A stretch of DNA of 64,000 nucleotides, from assembly GCA_029204225.1 (NCBI GenBank), contig CM055092.1:11550310-11614309 (forward strand), given 5' to 3'. The notes under the pieces were generated by a model. It searched no databases, was not told where the DNA came from, and worked only from the letters and a program-made list of their open reading frames with translations. Below are positions 13,721-25,168 of this stretch, one piece after another. How positions within the stretch are numbered: position 1 is the stretch's first letter; each line of letters opens with the position of its first letter. This stretch comes from Diphasiastrum complanatum. Lineage: Eukaryota; Streptophyta; Lycopodiopsida; Lycopodiales; Lycopodiaceae. The translations under genes and the position numbers were made by a program.

Positions 13721-14076
13721 AGTTTATTTACGAATTTCAATCAACTCGCCTTGTCAAGTAAGCAGTTCCTCTTGTCAAAGATTCTCATTCATTACAATGA
13801 GTCCTTTATCATCTTTATTTTATTACAATGGTCAGAGTTTCTTTTTAAGACAAAGAACTTAAGAAGCCTTCATCATCTTCCTTATATTACAAGGTAAGTC
13901 ATCAGATTCAGAGAGATGTACACTTATAACTAGAACGTGACTCTGCATCTTTAAACAATGCTAGGCCTAGAATCAGCGCTGCCAATTGTTTTGTATCGAG
14001 TCATGTCAGAGCGCGTTGTTATTCTCTGCTAAAGTGTTTCTTTGATATTGTTTGATTATGTACTCTCGACGTAACT

Positions 14077-14301
14077 TTGAATATCAACAAATTTAGTGCT
14101 ATCTGTTATGTGATTTTTACATTATGTGAGCTTGTGACTTTTGACTATGAAGATATAACTGACCTTATTGATTTTCTTGGAGTTCCATTTTCGCTTAATG
14201 ATTGGAAACGAGAGCGAGATTTTTATGATTCGTTGATGAAGATCTGTCACTCGGTTGAAGGAAAATGGAGACCAAAAGATACAAGGATCATTACCACATA
14301 A
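14077..14301 (+). other. Protein-like open frame of unknown identity
   Basis: 74 codons with a charged second half (FDYEDITDLIDFLGVPFS, then DWKRERDFYDSLMKI). It reads more like real protein than its AT-rich surroundings, but I recognise no family and no start signal. It could be an exon or pseudo-exon near the 13157 ORF. Confidence 0.2.
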
Positions 14302-17300
14302 GGAACTCCATGGGCAACAGTAAAAGGTACGTGGCGATGAGCTTTAACTTAGTAGTTCTTAATCTTCATCATCGTGGGGCGTGAAATCCTGTACGGAATT
14401 AGGATCGTGAGACAATATCGCAATATGTACGGGACTACTTGACGGTATCTGTCACCTGATCGATCGAAATTCCACAACAAATTCAATTCATCTTGAAAAT
14501 AGCGTCAAAACCAGTTTAAACTTTAAGCCTTTATAGGAGAGGTACTAGGCTATCAACCATGAAAGCGACATTGACACGATGTCATAATAAGGGCCCGGCA
14601 ATGTTGTGAATCTTGAAGACAGAGATGATAGAGAAGACTAAAATCCATAAGAAGTCTCAAAACAGTGGGCCATAAAATAATTCAGCTTTTAGGTGGTTGG
14701 GTAAATTTGGGGATATGAACTACAAGGGTTTTTGACATTTTGTTGGGTAGGCAACACTATTGAATATTGGCAAAGGTCTTGCAATCACTTAGGGAAGGTG
14801 TAAACAAACTACATCTAAACTTGAAAGTTGGTAGAGTTCATATTTTCAAGAGGATGCCACAAGTTGCCCATGTCCATTGGTATACACTTTAAACTTTTGA
14901 TTTCTATGAGAGCACAAAGTCTATTCATGAGAGGTATTATCTCTTGTATGGCCTCATTTATGCTGTAGTTTTGAGTACAATTACAATTCATTGCCTAAGT
15001 AGAGGAAAGAAACTTTTAATCAGAGGGCCTTTTATTGGAGGACTATATTATTACTGAGAGATATTGTATAGTCTTTGACTTTTAAGAGACGATGTTGTCA
15101 ACTAACATGCCCCATGTGAGACGTGATAACTCTTTTCTAGCATGCAACAATGTAAAGGCAAAAATATGCTCGTGATTTTAAGTTATCTTGTGACAAATCC
15201 AGTAAGTAATTAATATTGCAAATGTTGATAGATTCGTCTTTGTTCACACATGCAAGGCCCTTATCGTGATTTGTAGTCTATATGACTTGAAGAGGCAAGA
15301 ACGTCATGTGATTTATTATATTGATAAGTGATTTAACCTATAATGGACAACATTTGCTATAACGGGTTGTAGCATCATAATGACCTTGAGTCCACTCACA
15401 AGACTTTGGTGAAGAAGCACAATTTAGCTTGTGCATTCAACATTCATGAGAGTCATCAAAATTTGTGCACACACACTTTTGTGTACCACCCCGCCGCAAC
15501 ACACACACACACAAATCAATAAAATTGAAAGTAAGAACAAATTTGCATGAGGCACGTACACACAAATCCAACTCTATAATCTAGAATGAGCTATAGGAAA
15601 ATGAGTAATAAAAGTGTGCATTTCAATCACTTTATCATCAAATCTTACATAGGCATGTTTTTCATATATAAATTGTGATTAGAATATTTGAGATGCTGAT
15701 AAAACAAACAAGACATGATGTGTTGAAATATATGGGATTATGCATTACAATGATATATATATACTACCTTTAAAAAAAATTATACTCAAAAAAATGTCTG
15801 TGATTACATGATGTTAACTGGAAGAATATTCTAGCATGAGTTTTGTAGACATAATATGTGCATCAAAATTCTCTTGCAAGTGTTGAAAAATATTGCTCGA
15901 GTTAGCACACAATTTGAATGATTTATTTCTTGTATGCTTCCAAAGAAATGAACAATTAAAACTAAATATAATTCCATTCCATAAATACATCTATGCACAA
16001 AAATGGCCTAGACATCCTCCTACCATCCTCCTAGAAATGAGGTTGTTTGTCCTGAAGGGTATTCACACTTTCTAGGACACAAATGCACCACAAATATGAC
16101 AATCAACACACTTTTACTTGTTGTTCTAGGTCTTCCTTTAAAACTGTACTTTTGATCTTGTCATATATTTTTTGAGTAGAGCACAATTTCCATTGGTTCA
16201 TAGTTACGTGATCTACTTTCACAAGCACGTGGCGAGAATCACCTCTCTTCTTTTACCACGATGAGGGAGTGCAGAGTTCCCTAATTCAAAATCATTGTCT
16301 ACTAGTTGAACTTGCAACTCCAAAAAGTTGTGAGGTGTGCATAAGTTATGTCGTGCAAGATATAAGCAAATGTAAAAACATTCAACATGAAGATAAATCC
16401 AAAATGCAAGATGCTAGAGCTTCGACAAAATTCCACTTTCTTTACATGGTATGACATATCTACATTGATGCAATTAGATAGCCTTCAATCTATCTCCATT
16501 GTGCTTTGATGCAATATCTTTAACATGGTACACATTTCCTAGTTCCATGATCAATGTGCCTATTGACAATGCAATGAGGCACAACAATTGACAAGTGAAT
16601 AAATTTCTTAATCTTTCCAACTACATGCCAACGGACCAAATTGTCTATCCTGATATTATCCCTCCCATTGTTCTCATTTTGCACACCATTGTAGAATTTT
16701 GAAGCTAGCACATAATTGTGTTTTCAAACCAACATAGCCACTACATGGGGAAAAGAAACAACTTGTCCTTTTTTAGTTTTTCATACAAGTTGAATTGCAA
16801 ACATTACACTCATTTAATCACAAATTGCCACAATCACTCATCAAATTCTTGAGACTTCTATGAATCGTATACTGTACATAAATCTAATCAATTATGTATA
16901 TATAGCTGATCCTCTTATCTATGTTCAAACATTTTCCAATAGTACAACTCAACTCTAGAACAAACCTCAATTTTGCTCAAAGGTCACAACAAAACAAGTG
17001 CTAGGAATCGAAAAATGGTGGAACAATCAAGAGGTGTCCAAGAATGTGTACTACTGAATCCTTGCATCACTTTTACTCTAACCCCATTTGCGGTACCAAT
17101 TTGTTTCAACAATAATCTCATTAATAAGTAAACTAAAAAATAACCAACCAATAAGTTGAAAAGCAAAATAATCTTGAGGATAGGTAATTGCCATGAGGAG
17201 TGATAGTGGGCATGTGTTGAATTTTCATAGGTTGTGAACACATATTCTACTACCTTCTATGGAAGAAGGCCTTGAAGGCATTGACCATTGAAACAGAAGG

Positions 17301-17340
17301 CATTGAAGGCCAGGTGAAGGGGTTGAAGGCCAATTATGCC
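14302..17340. other. No recognised gene
   Basis: About 3 kb of AT-rich sequence. A short (CA)n tract lies at about 15488-15512. At 17255-17335 the word 'gaaggc' recurs several times, giving a loose minisatellite. Short open frames show no domain, and no primer sites or LTR ends were recognised. Confidence 0.4.
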
Positions 17341-17432
17341 AGGTAGCAGCCGTCCACAGGAGCCTGCTACCATTTTAGTAGGAACTGAAGACCTACTACC
17401 CACGATAGCAGGCCTGTGCACGACTGCTACCT
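17341..17432. other. 92-nt imperfect foldback
   Basis: The left arm 17341-17371 begins AGGTAGCAGCCGTCCACAGG. The right arm 17404-17432 is its reverse complement with few mismatches (ending ACTGCTACCT). Between them TAGTAGG (17376-17382) pairs with CCTACTA (17392-17398), leaving a 9-nt loop. The size and shape are those of a plant miRNA precursor or of a small MITE core. No target duplication was found at the edges, so the role is open. Confidence 0.75.
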
Positions 17433-17689
17433 AGTTCTGTGTGGCCCTACAATACTTGTGAAGGGTGGAAGGGGACATAATAGATTGTGGGGCTCCTAGA
17501 ATTAAGGATTTTTTCATCGACATGTATTTGCTCATGTAGATCTACTTAGCAGTTTTGATTAGTCATTTATTCTTACAACATACTCAAAATGTTCATAGAG
17601 TTCAATGGCTAAGAAGGGCCTAAATGCACATAAATAGTGCAAGCTAAGTGAGACCATTATGCAATGTGAATAGGAACATATTTTAAGAG
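17433..17689. other. No recognised gene
   Basis: AT-rich linker between the foldback and the duplicated LTR-like segment, with no supported feature. Confidence 0.3.
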
Positions 17690-18195
17690 GTAAGATGGAT
17701 GGAGAGTCATAAGTTCTTTTATCTCTAAGGTAGGTACTCTTCTCTCTCATTCATCGTATTGTGATATTCTTAATTAAATAAGCCATGGTGATGTTCTTTC
17801 TCTCCTCTCTATGGCTTGAATTATATTGGGTGCTCCTATCCCTCACATGATATTAGAGTACAAAATGGTTAACATTTAGGATCTTGGCATGCAATTCTAG
17901 TGTCAGAGATTAGAATAGATCTTCTTTGGTGAAAAGTGGATTGTAGAATATGTAAAAATTTGTTGAGAGAGAAAAGAGATGTGTATAAGAGATTAGATGG
18001 ATGGAGAGTCATAACCTCTTTTCTCTCTCATGTAGGTACTCTGGTCTCTAATTCATCGTGTTGTGATATTCTTGATTAAGTAAGTTATGATGATGTTCTC
18101 TCTCTCCTCTATCTATGGCTTGAGTTGCATTAGGTGCTCGGATCCCTCACATGATATTACAACATAGAATGATTAACAACTAGGATCTTCTATGC
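17690..18195 (+). repeat. Tandem duplication (about 304 bp apart) of an LTR-end-like segment
   Basis: Segments 17690-17896 and 17994-18195 are diverged copies of each other, sharing 'ggatggagagtcataa', 'gtaggtactct', 'attgtgatattctt' in close form, and 'ccctcacatgatatta'. The CTCACA|TGATATTAGAG junction at 17847/17848, and its copy at 18151/18152, resemble a copia LTR end followed by a decayed initiator-Met primer site. They are probably two plus-strand LTR ends. Confidence 0.5.
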
Positions 18196-18765
18196 CTAGA
18201 CAATAATGCATCAAATCCAAATCAGTCATCTCGAAATGCTTACACAAGCTAGACTTGATAGACTTTATCAAGTTCACATCATTTCCTATGATAATGATAT
18301 CATCGACATATAGCACAACTAATGCAACACTATCACCACTAGTAAACACATAGAGAGGTTAGGATCAGAGTTTGTTCTTACAAAACCATTTGTTAGAAAG
18401 TAGCTATCTATACGATGATACCACGCTCGTGGCGCTTGTTTTAGACCATATAATGCCTTCCGTAGCTTGCATATTTTGTCCTCTTGGCCCATCACAAAAA
18501 CCCTTGTGGCTGGAGCATATAGACTTCTTCTTCAAGGTCGTCATTCATAAAGGATGACTTCACGTCCATTTGATAGATTTTCCAACCAAAAAATGAAAAA
18601 AAAAGCTTCATAGGTTGCCGACCTTTGACACTTCATGATGGCACTCATGAGGACATAATTTACATGGTTACAATCAAGAGCTCTTCTCTCTCTCGTTGAT
18701 CTTCTCACATCACCTTGTTGGAGGGTTTGCAGATATCGAGGCAACCCTAACCCTAGTTAATAAGT
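18196..18765 (-). pseudogene. Ty1/copia RT fragment, broken
   Basis: On the minus strand it reads RRSTRERRALDCNHVNYV (linker before RT), a segment like [18 protein letters not shown], then [19 protein letters not shown] and finally YVDDIIIIGNDVNLIKSIK with HFEMTDLDLMHYCLGI. These are the ordered landmarks of copia reverse transcriptase, including an intact YVDD box. A frameshift follows [12 protein letters not shown] and stops occur elsewhere. RNase H and the LTRs are absent. Confidence 0.85.
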
Positions 18766-20050
18766 GAGAGGGATTTGGCACCCTATGTGTGTAAGTCCAA
18801 ACCGATGATCACAAAGTTATTTGATTAGTTATAAGATAATAAAAGGACTTTAGACCTTTTTGGGGGACTTTTAATGTTGCAGGGCTTAATAGTCAAGTTA
18901 GTGACCCACCAATTTTCAAGTTGGTTTCCTCCAAAATTCAAATTTAAATAGTTAGGGAGGTAGAAAATGGCCAATAGGATTTGAGGCCAATCCATTATAT
19001 ATAGTAGTAATTTCAAATCATTTGTACATGTTCTCTTCATTTCAATACAAGTAGGTTGGCCCTCTTATGGAATGGATATGGAATGTCCTTGTGCTTCACT
19101 CTCATGCTTTTTTTGGATTTGTCATTTGTTGAATTTGATGCTTATTGGGATTGATTGTTCTTATGCTTTTTGTGAGAGAGAAAGGGGGAGAGAGAAGAGT
19201 AAGTTTCTATAATTGTTTATTAGAATTAATGGATCTTAGTGTTAGATGTAAATTATATGCACATGATGGATTATGAAATATGTTATCACTCTCATGGGAA
19301 CTAACCTCCGCGTGACAACTAGCTTTATCTCCTTGATGATTGTGTGCTTGGATCTAGGGTTGAGTGTAGGATAGGAAATAGCCCACTACACACCTTGCAA
19401 GCTTGATCTTGGAAGATTCATCCTCACCTCTTTCATGTTGTTTTCATACCATTTAGGCACCTTCAACTCAGGTTATACACTTCTTGGCGAGTAAGAATCT
19501 CAAGAAGTGTCCAAGTATAACATCTTGGTTTCCATAGGTTTCTCCTTCATAGCACCAATCGGCAAATATCTCCCAGGAAGCACATTGACTCATTAGAGCT
19601 AGCCAAGCCCATGAGGCATGTATAATCTACACTCTAATGAGTGTTGAGTGTGCTTACACTCTCCCGACAAAAGGTTGAGAAGCATATTGACTCCTCGATC
19701 TCCATGTAGTTCGTAAAAAGTCTAAACTGGCAAAGTAACGACTATGCTTACACCTATCATAGGTAATACATTGACTCATCATACATTGTTCTGCCAACCA
19801 ACCCAATCGTGAGCCTACCCATGCTTTACAGTCTTCCTTATAGCACCATGGACACAACTTGCACCAAAGAAATTGGATTGCCTCCACCTTCAAACAATTG
19901 ATGCTTTGCACCATAATTTTCATATTGAATTTTTTTTTTCAACAAGGTTCGAGCCCTCTCAATTATGGGCATGTCAATCGTAGTGGGGTGTTTGGGTAGA
20001 GTTGTTAAATATGACTGACTAGGCGCATGCTCAATTACCAACCGCAGCGA
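18766..20050. other. No recognised gene
   Basis: AT-rich sequence without recognisable coding motifs. It may include decayed LTR sequence, but no boundary could be set. Confidence 0.35.
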
Positions 20051-20054
20051 AGTG

Positions 20055-20195
20055 ACATACTTGGGGCTTTCCCCTTCCTTGGCATTACCTAACTAGGCTT
20101 GCTATGTTGTATATGTGTGATATCTTTGGGGCATGCCCCTTCTTTGGCATTGCCTAACTAGCCTTGCTACATTGTATATGTTGTATATAACCGAC
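20055..20195. repeat. Two-copy tandem repeat, about 67 bp
   Basis: The segment 'ggggctttccccttccttgg' followed by 'cattacctaactaggcttgc' near 20061 is repeated near 20128 with about ten changes, both ending in 'ttgtatatgt'. Confidence 0.75.
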
Positions 20196-20449
20196 CACTA
20201 GTAGCTTAACACAAGCAAAAAAAAAAAATTATGTGCATGGCCTATCCGCAAGAACTAAGACACGTCTCCATGCCTAGGGTTGCTCCTAAGCATTTGAGAG
20301 CAAGCTTGGTGTGGCTGTCCCAGTTGCCTAACACCCTACAAAGAACAAACAAAGGTCTTCGGATGGTTTGAGCATGTAGTCAACAGGATTTCTTAAGTGA
20401 GCATTGCAAAGTTCTTTAAGGCACAGTCGCTTGATCTTTTATGTTCTGA

Positions 20450-20637
20450 GGCCTATGTAAGGTGTGTAGTTTCGATGGTGAGCAGCCCTCTGCTTGTCAA
20501 GAAGGGTTAGAACACAAGATAGGTTCCTAACTACACTTAGTTTCTAGTTTAGATGCTTACTAGCTCTACTTTAACACTACCCAACCTTAACTCTTGCTCC
20601 AGTAACTCTAAACACAAGCATTCATCATGATTGCGAG

Positions 20638-20730
<93 letters not shown>

Positions 20731-20985
20731 GAGATGGAGGTTGGCTCAAATGCTCAATGTCATGCTTATGGAGAAACCACAACTAGCAAAAAACAAGAAC
20801 AATGAAAAATAGAAACAAATAGCAAAACACAACAAAAGCATAAGCAAGATAGATTACACTTGAGGATGCTTGAGCTCACAAAATAGTGGAGTCTCCTCCT
20901 CTCTATTAGCATCTAAAATGGTTACAAATGGTGTCTTTTTATCTTTGGGGTGGCCCTTGCCCCTTGCTTTCTAATGGCTACTTGC
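20450..20985 (-). mobile_element. Ty3/gypsy-type LTR portion, minus strand
   Basis: Two sub-blocks flank the GA array at 20640-20728. Block 20740-20985 is the reverse complement of 56270-56580, and block 20460-20600 matches 56870-57010. On the minus strand the order is the 'ccaccccaaagataaaaag' segment, CT array, then 'gtgttctaaccctt' and 'ctgctcacca'. It is joined directly to gypsy RT at about 20986, which suggests a deleted element rather than a normal boundary. The exact LTR termini were not found. Confidence 0.55.
20640..20728. repeat. (GA)n array inside a gypsy LTR portion
   Basis: 89 bp of GA on the plus strand, so CT in the orientation of the enclosing LTR. Confidence 0.97.
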
Positions 20986-21437
20986 AAGAAGGTGGGATTG
21001 AAATCCACACCCTTCACAAAAAGCACAAACTAATCTATGGTGTGGTGCTCTTTGAATGTCATTTGCATAACTTGTTGAAAGGTGCTTGGGTCATTGAAAA
21101 GTCCAAACGGCATCACCTTGTAGGCATAGGTTCCCCATTTGGTGGTGAACAATGTCTTGTGCTGATCGTTGACACTTTTTGACTTGGTTGTATCCTTTGA
21201 AGCCGTTTAGGAAACTGCAGGCCTCTATTCCTGCTACTCGAAACAAAACACTTTTTGTGAAAGGTAAGGGAAAATGATCTTTCTTTGTAATCGCAATTAT
21301 AGTACCTTCAGATTCACACAAATCCGCATTTTGTCGTTCTTCTTGGGTACTATGACTATCGGTGATACCCATTCTGTGTGCTCGAGCAGCTTCTACAACT
21401 TCTGCTTGATCAGCTCCGTGTAGTTAGGATTACAACA
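20986..21437 (-). pseudogene. Ty3/gypsy reverse transcriptase, broken
   Basis: Minus-strand reading gives CNPNYTELIK, EHTEWVSPIVIVPKKN, KMRICVN, KKDHFPLPFTKSVL, FLNGFKGYNQVK, then KTLFTTKWGTYAYKVMPFGL. This is the ordered finger-palm region of gypsy RT. The plus-strand stretch 37060-37290 is a sibling. Frameshifts and stops are present, and the catalytic YxDD region lies beyond the break at about 20986. Confidence 0.85.
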
Positions 21438-21462
21438 TCTCATTTTATATGTAGATGATGAT

Positions 21463-22046
21463 TAGCTTTGAAGAAGCTTTGTAAATCCAAGTCTACATCA
21501 AGAGTGCTTACTCTTAGGAGGCAAATCTTTCAAAGTTTGCAAAAGAAGGAAGAGAGTACTCATGCTTTTGTTTTGAGGGTTAAAGCATTCAATGATGAAT
21601 CAGCATGTATTGATGAAAGCATTAAGGAGGTAGAACTTGGCTTGTTGGATAATCATGCTAATTTTGCTCAAAGTTTTGCTATTCAAAAGACTTTGCCAAG
21701 TATTGTGGATTTGCAAGAGATCTTGGTGAATGAGGAGTTTAGGCTTCAATCAAGAGGAGGTGGATCTACATCAACATCTCATTATGAAGAGGAGGCTATG
21801 TTCATCAAAGCCAAGTTCAAGGGAAAAGGCAAAGGCAAGTGGTCTAAAGGGCAAGATCAAGGTGAGACTTCCTCTTTTGGCAAACAGAAAGATAAGTCTA
21901 AGTTGAAATGCTTTTATTATGGAATCAAAGGGCATTTTGCTAATGAATTTTTGAAGAAGCAAAGAGATGAAGGTAGCAAGCAAATCAACTTTACTACTAG
22001 TGATGAGGATCTAGGTGGTGGTGATTCTCTTTTGATGTGTTCTTAA
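21463..22046 (+). pseudogene. Gag of group B element 1 (5' truncated, zinc knuckle lost)
   Basis: The frame runs from LKKLCKSKSTSRVLTLRRQI through FVLRVKAFNDESACIDESIK to a basic Gly/Lys-rich stretch (FKGKGKGKWSKG) and ends at 22046. It aligns with element 2 gag (LTLRRQIFSCLQKNEESP). The N-terminal third is missing. The nucleocapsid motif is damaged: CFYYGIKGHFANEF has Tyr and Phe where the second and third Cys of CCHC should be. RNA packaging by this product would therefore be doubtful. Confidence 0.8.
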
Positions 22047-22079
22047 AGTCCAATATCAAGTGAAGGTGACAAAAATTCA

Positions 22080-22370
22080 TGGTGGATTGATAGTGGAGCT
22101 AGTTCACACATGACTAGTCACAAAGAGTTCTTCACTTCTTTGGTCACTTATGATGGAGCCAAGAAGGTGATTCACATGGCCAATGGTGGTGAGTGTGTGA
22201 TTGAAGGTATTGGTTCAATTCCTATTTGTCTCTCTACTAATAGGAAAGCAAGACTTGATGGTGTTCTTTACATTCCTTCACTTTCAAATAATTTGTTAAG
22301 TGTTGGTCAAATGATAGAGAAAGGATACATGGTAAAGTTTGGTGGTGGTGCTTGTTTCATTACAAAGTAA
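22080..22370 (+). pseudogene. Aspartic protease region of group B element 1
   Basis: It reads WWIDSGASSHMTSHKEFF, then ECVIEGIGSIPI and NNLLSVGQMIEKGY. DSGAS is the copia protease active site and LLSVGQM is the conserved downstream block. A TAA at 22368 ends the frame. A second frame then continues with ARGNRQGRLFKLDAF, the start of the GAG-pre-integrase region. The gag stop at 22044-22046 separates it from gag. Confidence 0.8.
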
Positions 22371-22376
22371 GAAATC

Positions 22377-23440
22377 TTGGTTGCTAGGGGCAATAGACAA
22401 GGTAGGCTCTTCAAGCTTGATGCTTTTGTTATGGCTAACAAAAAGGATGGAATGGAAAAGGAGATTGGTCTCAACTTTCCAAAGTTATCTTTTAGCATCA
22501 ATAAGATTGGTGGATCTTATGCAAAATCTAACAAGCTTCCTTATGGTAGATCTAGGTCAAGATCTAATATGCTTCTTGGAGATGTTCATCTTTGTGCTAA
22601 CTTGGCTAGTTATGAGGATAATGATGGTTTTTCAATGGTTCTTCATGGCAAGTGCAAGCATGCAAAAGGTAAGGAAAGAGCTAACTTCATCAATGGAGGT
22701 GAAGGTTCTTCCTTGGAAAAGACTTTTGTTAATGATTTCTTTGATCATATGGAAAAAGATGTTGCTAGGTGCATGCATGAAGGAGGTGGTTCTTCTACAT
22801 TACTTTGTTATGATTCCAAGAAAGTCATTTTTCCAGCAAGTGGAGTCACATGTCTTCATAAAGAGAATAGATCAAATGGTTCTATCATGAGACTTGGTGA
22901 GGAAGATAGTCACAAGTCAAGAAGAAGAGAAGTGTGTGACGAGTTCAAAGTAGGATGTACTTTGAATGATGTCATTGTGAATGATAGTGAGGAAGAATCA
23001 TTATCATATGAGTCATTACCTAAATCATTGAATAGAAGTTCTTGTTTGACAAAAGAGAGTACTTCAATCATCCTTATGTTGAAGGTACTAATCATTTTTT
23101 CATGGCTTCTAATGTTTTTGGGGTTTCTACTTCTTATGATGAAATCATTAAGAGGGAGCCTTATGAAGGAAAGTGCAATGGAAGATTGGTTCTTGGGAAT
23201 ATTGAAGTCATGGATCTCACATCTCTTCATCAACTCAAAGGTTTCTATGATTGTGAATTGATCACTCATGATCAAGATGGCAAAAGGTTGGTTGGAGAAG
23301 ACTACATAGAGCAAATCAAGAGGCAATTTCTTCAAGGCAAGGGAGATCTCATTGGTGAGATTATTGAGGGTTTTTATGGACTCAAGAAGGCTAGATTTAT
23401 TAGGTTTGATACTCATCTTCACCTACTCCATGTTGAATAG
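22377..23440 (+). CDS. Unknown ORF in the place of integrase (one frameshift)
   Basis: After the pre-integrase words GRLFKLDAFVMAN the frame leaves all copia similarity and stays open to 23261. It reads SFSINKIGGSYAKSNKLPYG, GDVHLCANLASYEDNDGF, EKTFVNDFFDHMEKDVARCM, SHKSRRREVCDEFKVGC. From about 23040 a second frame (to 23440) carries similar-looking protein: FDKREYFNHPYVEGTNHFF, GRLVLGNIEVMDLTSLHQ and QFLQGKGDLIGEIIEGFY. No HHCC, DDE, YxDD or RNase H motif is present. The frameshift near 23035 suggests a single ancestral ORF of about 350 residues. I recognise no family; it may be captured host sequence or anonymous filler of a non-autonomous element. Confidence 0.35.
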
Positions 23441-23639
23441 AAAGTTTGGAATCTATCTTTTGATTTATGATGGTGGCATTGTTTTCACTAACCTTTGTGG
23501 AAATTCAAGATCAAGCATTGATGATATCTTGTTGGATCTAGATCATATGTTTGAGAGGGAGTATTTTCAGAGGTTCAGGTCTGAAGATATTCATATCTTT
23601 GATATTCAAGAGAAAGGTACGCAAGTGAAAGCGACTCAT

Positions 23640-24526
23640 TTTGCTTTACTCACATGTTTTGGAAAATCTTCTTGTGTAAATGATACTATGCAAGTAAATA
23701 TTGGTTCTCATGGTTTTCATGCTGGAAAACAATTAATGGATATGAAAAATAATTTTTTTTAATGACTTTGATGGTCAACAGGAAGATCAAGAGGTTGGTC
23801 TCAAGGGTTTCAAAAACACAAAAGGAAAGGTGGCAATTTGGAGCTAGTCAAGACCATCAAAGGAAGGTTATTTGGCAAAGATGTTATGGATCTGTTTTTG
23901 TAGGATTCTTCATACTCAATTAAGGTCAAAGGAGCAGCAAGGAAGTGTTGTTCAAGTTTACTTTACTTGTTCTATCTCATGTTTGAGTTATTTCATGTGA
24001 ATGTGGGCAAATTGTCAAAATATGGACAAACTAGCTACATTGTCTTGCAATATTATATTGTTGGAGTTGTACTAGCATTCTTGGTTGGTTTTGCTGATGG
24101 AAATGAAGCTATTGGAGGTTCATTATGTCACTCATTCATGGCCAAGTCATCAAGTGTTGATGATATCTTGTGGCAAGATGGAGATGGAGGCTCATTCATG
24201 GAGTTTTATGGTGGAGACATATCAAGCAAGCAAATGGTCATCACTCACATTTATGGTTTTGTTGATGTAATTTTTCAGAGAGTTTAAAGTTTGTAACATG
24301 GAGAATCATTTCATTCACATTCTATTTGGTTCTTCATGTTCTAGTTATATCTTGATGTGTAAAATTGATGTAAGAGATAGTGAAACATCCAATTTGGACA
24401 CTATTCTCTATATCAATTATGAAAGATACTTTAGAACCTTAGAAAGGAGATCTATACTTAGGATGGAGATCATTCTACAGTTCGATCAAAGTAGTATGGT
24501 TATGCCAAAACTAGTTGAAGAGGGAG
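23640..24526 (+). other. Block B, element 1 copy: unknown sequence shared with element 2
   Basis: It starts near CFGKSSCVNDTMQVN and runs through NDFDGQQEDQEVGLK to AIWS-stop. A second frame then reads KVKGAARKC, SLLYLFYLMFELFHVNVG, GGSLCHSFMAK, WQDGDGGSFMEFYGG. It ends DTILYINYERYF, IILQFDQSSM, KLVEEGV. Element 2 has the same order at 28100-27020 on the minus strand. Here the block runs straight into the polypurine tract, whereas element 2 has RNase H between. Stops interrupt this copy (for example after DLFL). Confidence 0.7.
24517..24526 (+). other. Polypurine tract
   Basis: GAAGAGGGAG immediately before the LTR start TGTGAGAG, the plus-strand priming site. The same tract precedes the 3' LTR of element 2. 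Confidence 0.85.
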
Positions 24527-25168
24527 TGTGAGAGACTTCAACAAGTTTAGTCATATTTTGGTAAATTGTCAATTGAGGCCAAAACTCATTTTAGACTTAG
24601 AGATAAACTTTTTGAAGTTATATTAGTTTAAAATAAATTCAATAAACACTTTTTGAAAGTTTGGAAAAGTTGGTAGTCGAGTTTGAGAGAGATTCAAGTT
24701 TGAACTTTGGGTACATTGAATCTAGTCCAAAATTAGTAGGGTTTTTCATATTGGAGGAAAAGCCAAGTGGCAAAGTAGGGTTTGGACCTAGTATATATTG
24801 TTGTAATTGTGGAGAAAGAAATATTCTCTCTTATCTCTCTCATTTCATCATTATACATTGTTCTCTTTGGGTTCTACTACTCATTTGTGCACTCTCATGA
24901 TGTTATCTTGCAATTCTATGTGTAGAATGATCATTTATTGCTATTTTTGTTTTCACACATGTGAAATAAAGTAGGGTACTATAATTGTACGGACAACAAC
25001 TATATTTTATGTTTTGGTTCATGTTTAATCAGTATCTCTTAGAGTTTTCATCTCATTTTATATGTAGAAGCTGATTTTTCTACATTGGCAAGATTGTTGG
25101 TTTGCTCTTTTTTGTAATCAAAGATCAAGAACATGGATTGGATCTTGAATGATCTGAAATCCTTCACA
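24527..25168 (+). mobile_element. 3' LTR of group B element 1
   Basis: 642 bp, TGTGAGAGACTTC to AATCCTTCACA. It is collinear with the 650-bp LTRs of element 2 but clearly more diverged from them than they are from each other. It has a TATA-like TATATA near 24790. After it the sequence becomes copia linker (ADLSDSSDILSLEAPQ) of the host element. Confidence 0.85.

Larger units (their letters stand above)
21438..25168 (+). mobile_element. Copia group B element 1: non-autonomous, 5' truncated
   Basis: The remains begin with a 25-30 bp scrap of its own LTR (21438-21466, matching 25049-25076), then gag, a protease region, a long unknown ORF, a shared unknown block, a polypurine tract and an intact 642-bp 3' LTR. 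Integrase, reverse transcriptase and RNase H are all absent. The element is related to the minus-strand element at 25801-31819 in gag, protease, block B and LTR. Its 3' end lies in the linker region of the copia element that starts at 25169, so it inserted there. Confidence 0.75.

Noticed and set aside
18825-19040. Minus-strand 71-codon frame
   Set aside because: Lies in AT-rich LTR-like text, has no domain and no start context.
22339-22890. Plus-strand 183-codon frame rich in Leu, Met and Ser
   Set aside because: Overlaps the longer 22377 frame in a different phase; its composition is typical of an out-of-frame shadow.
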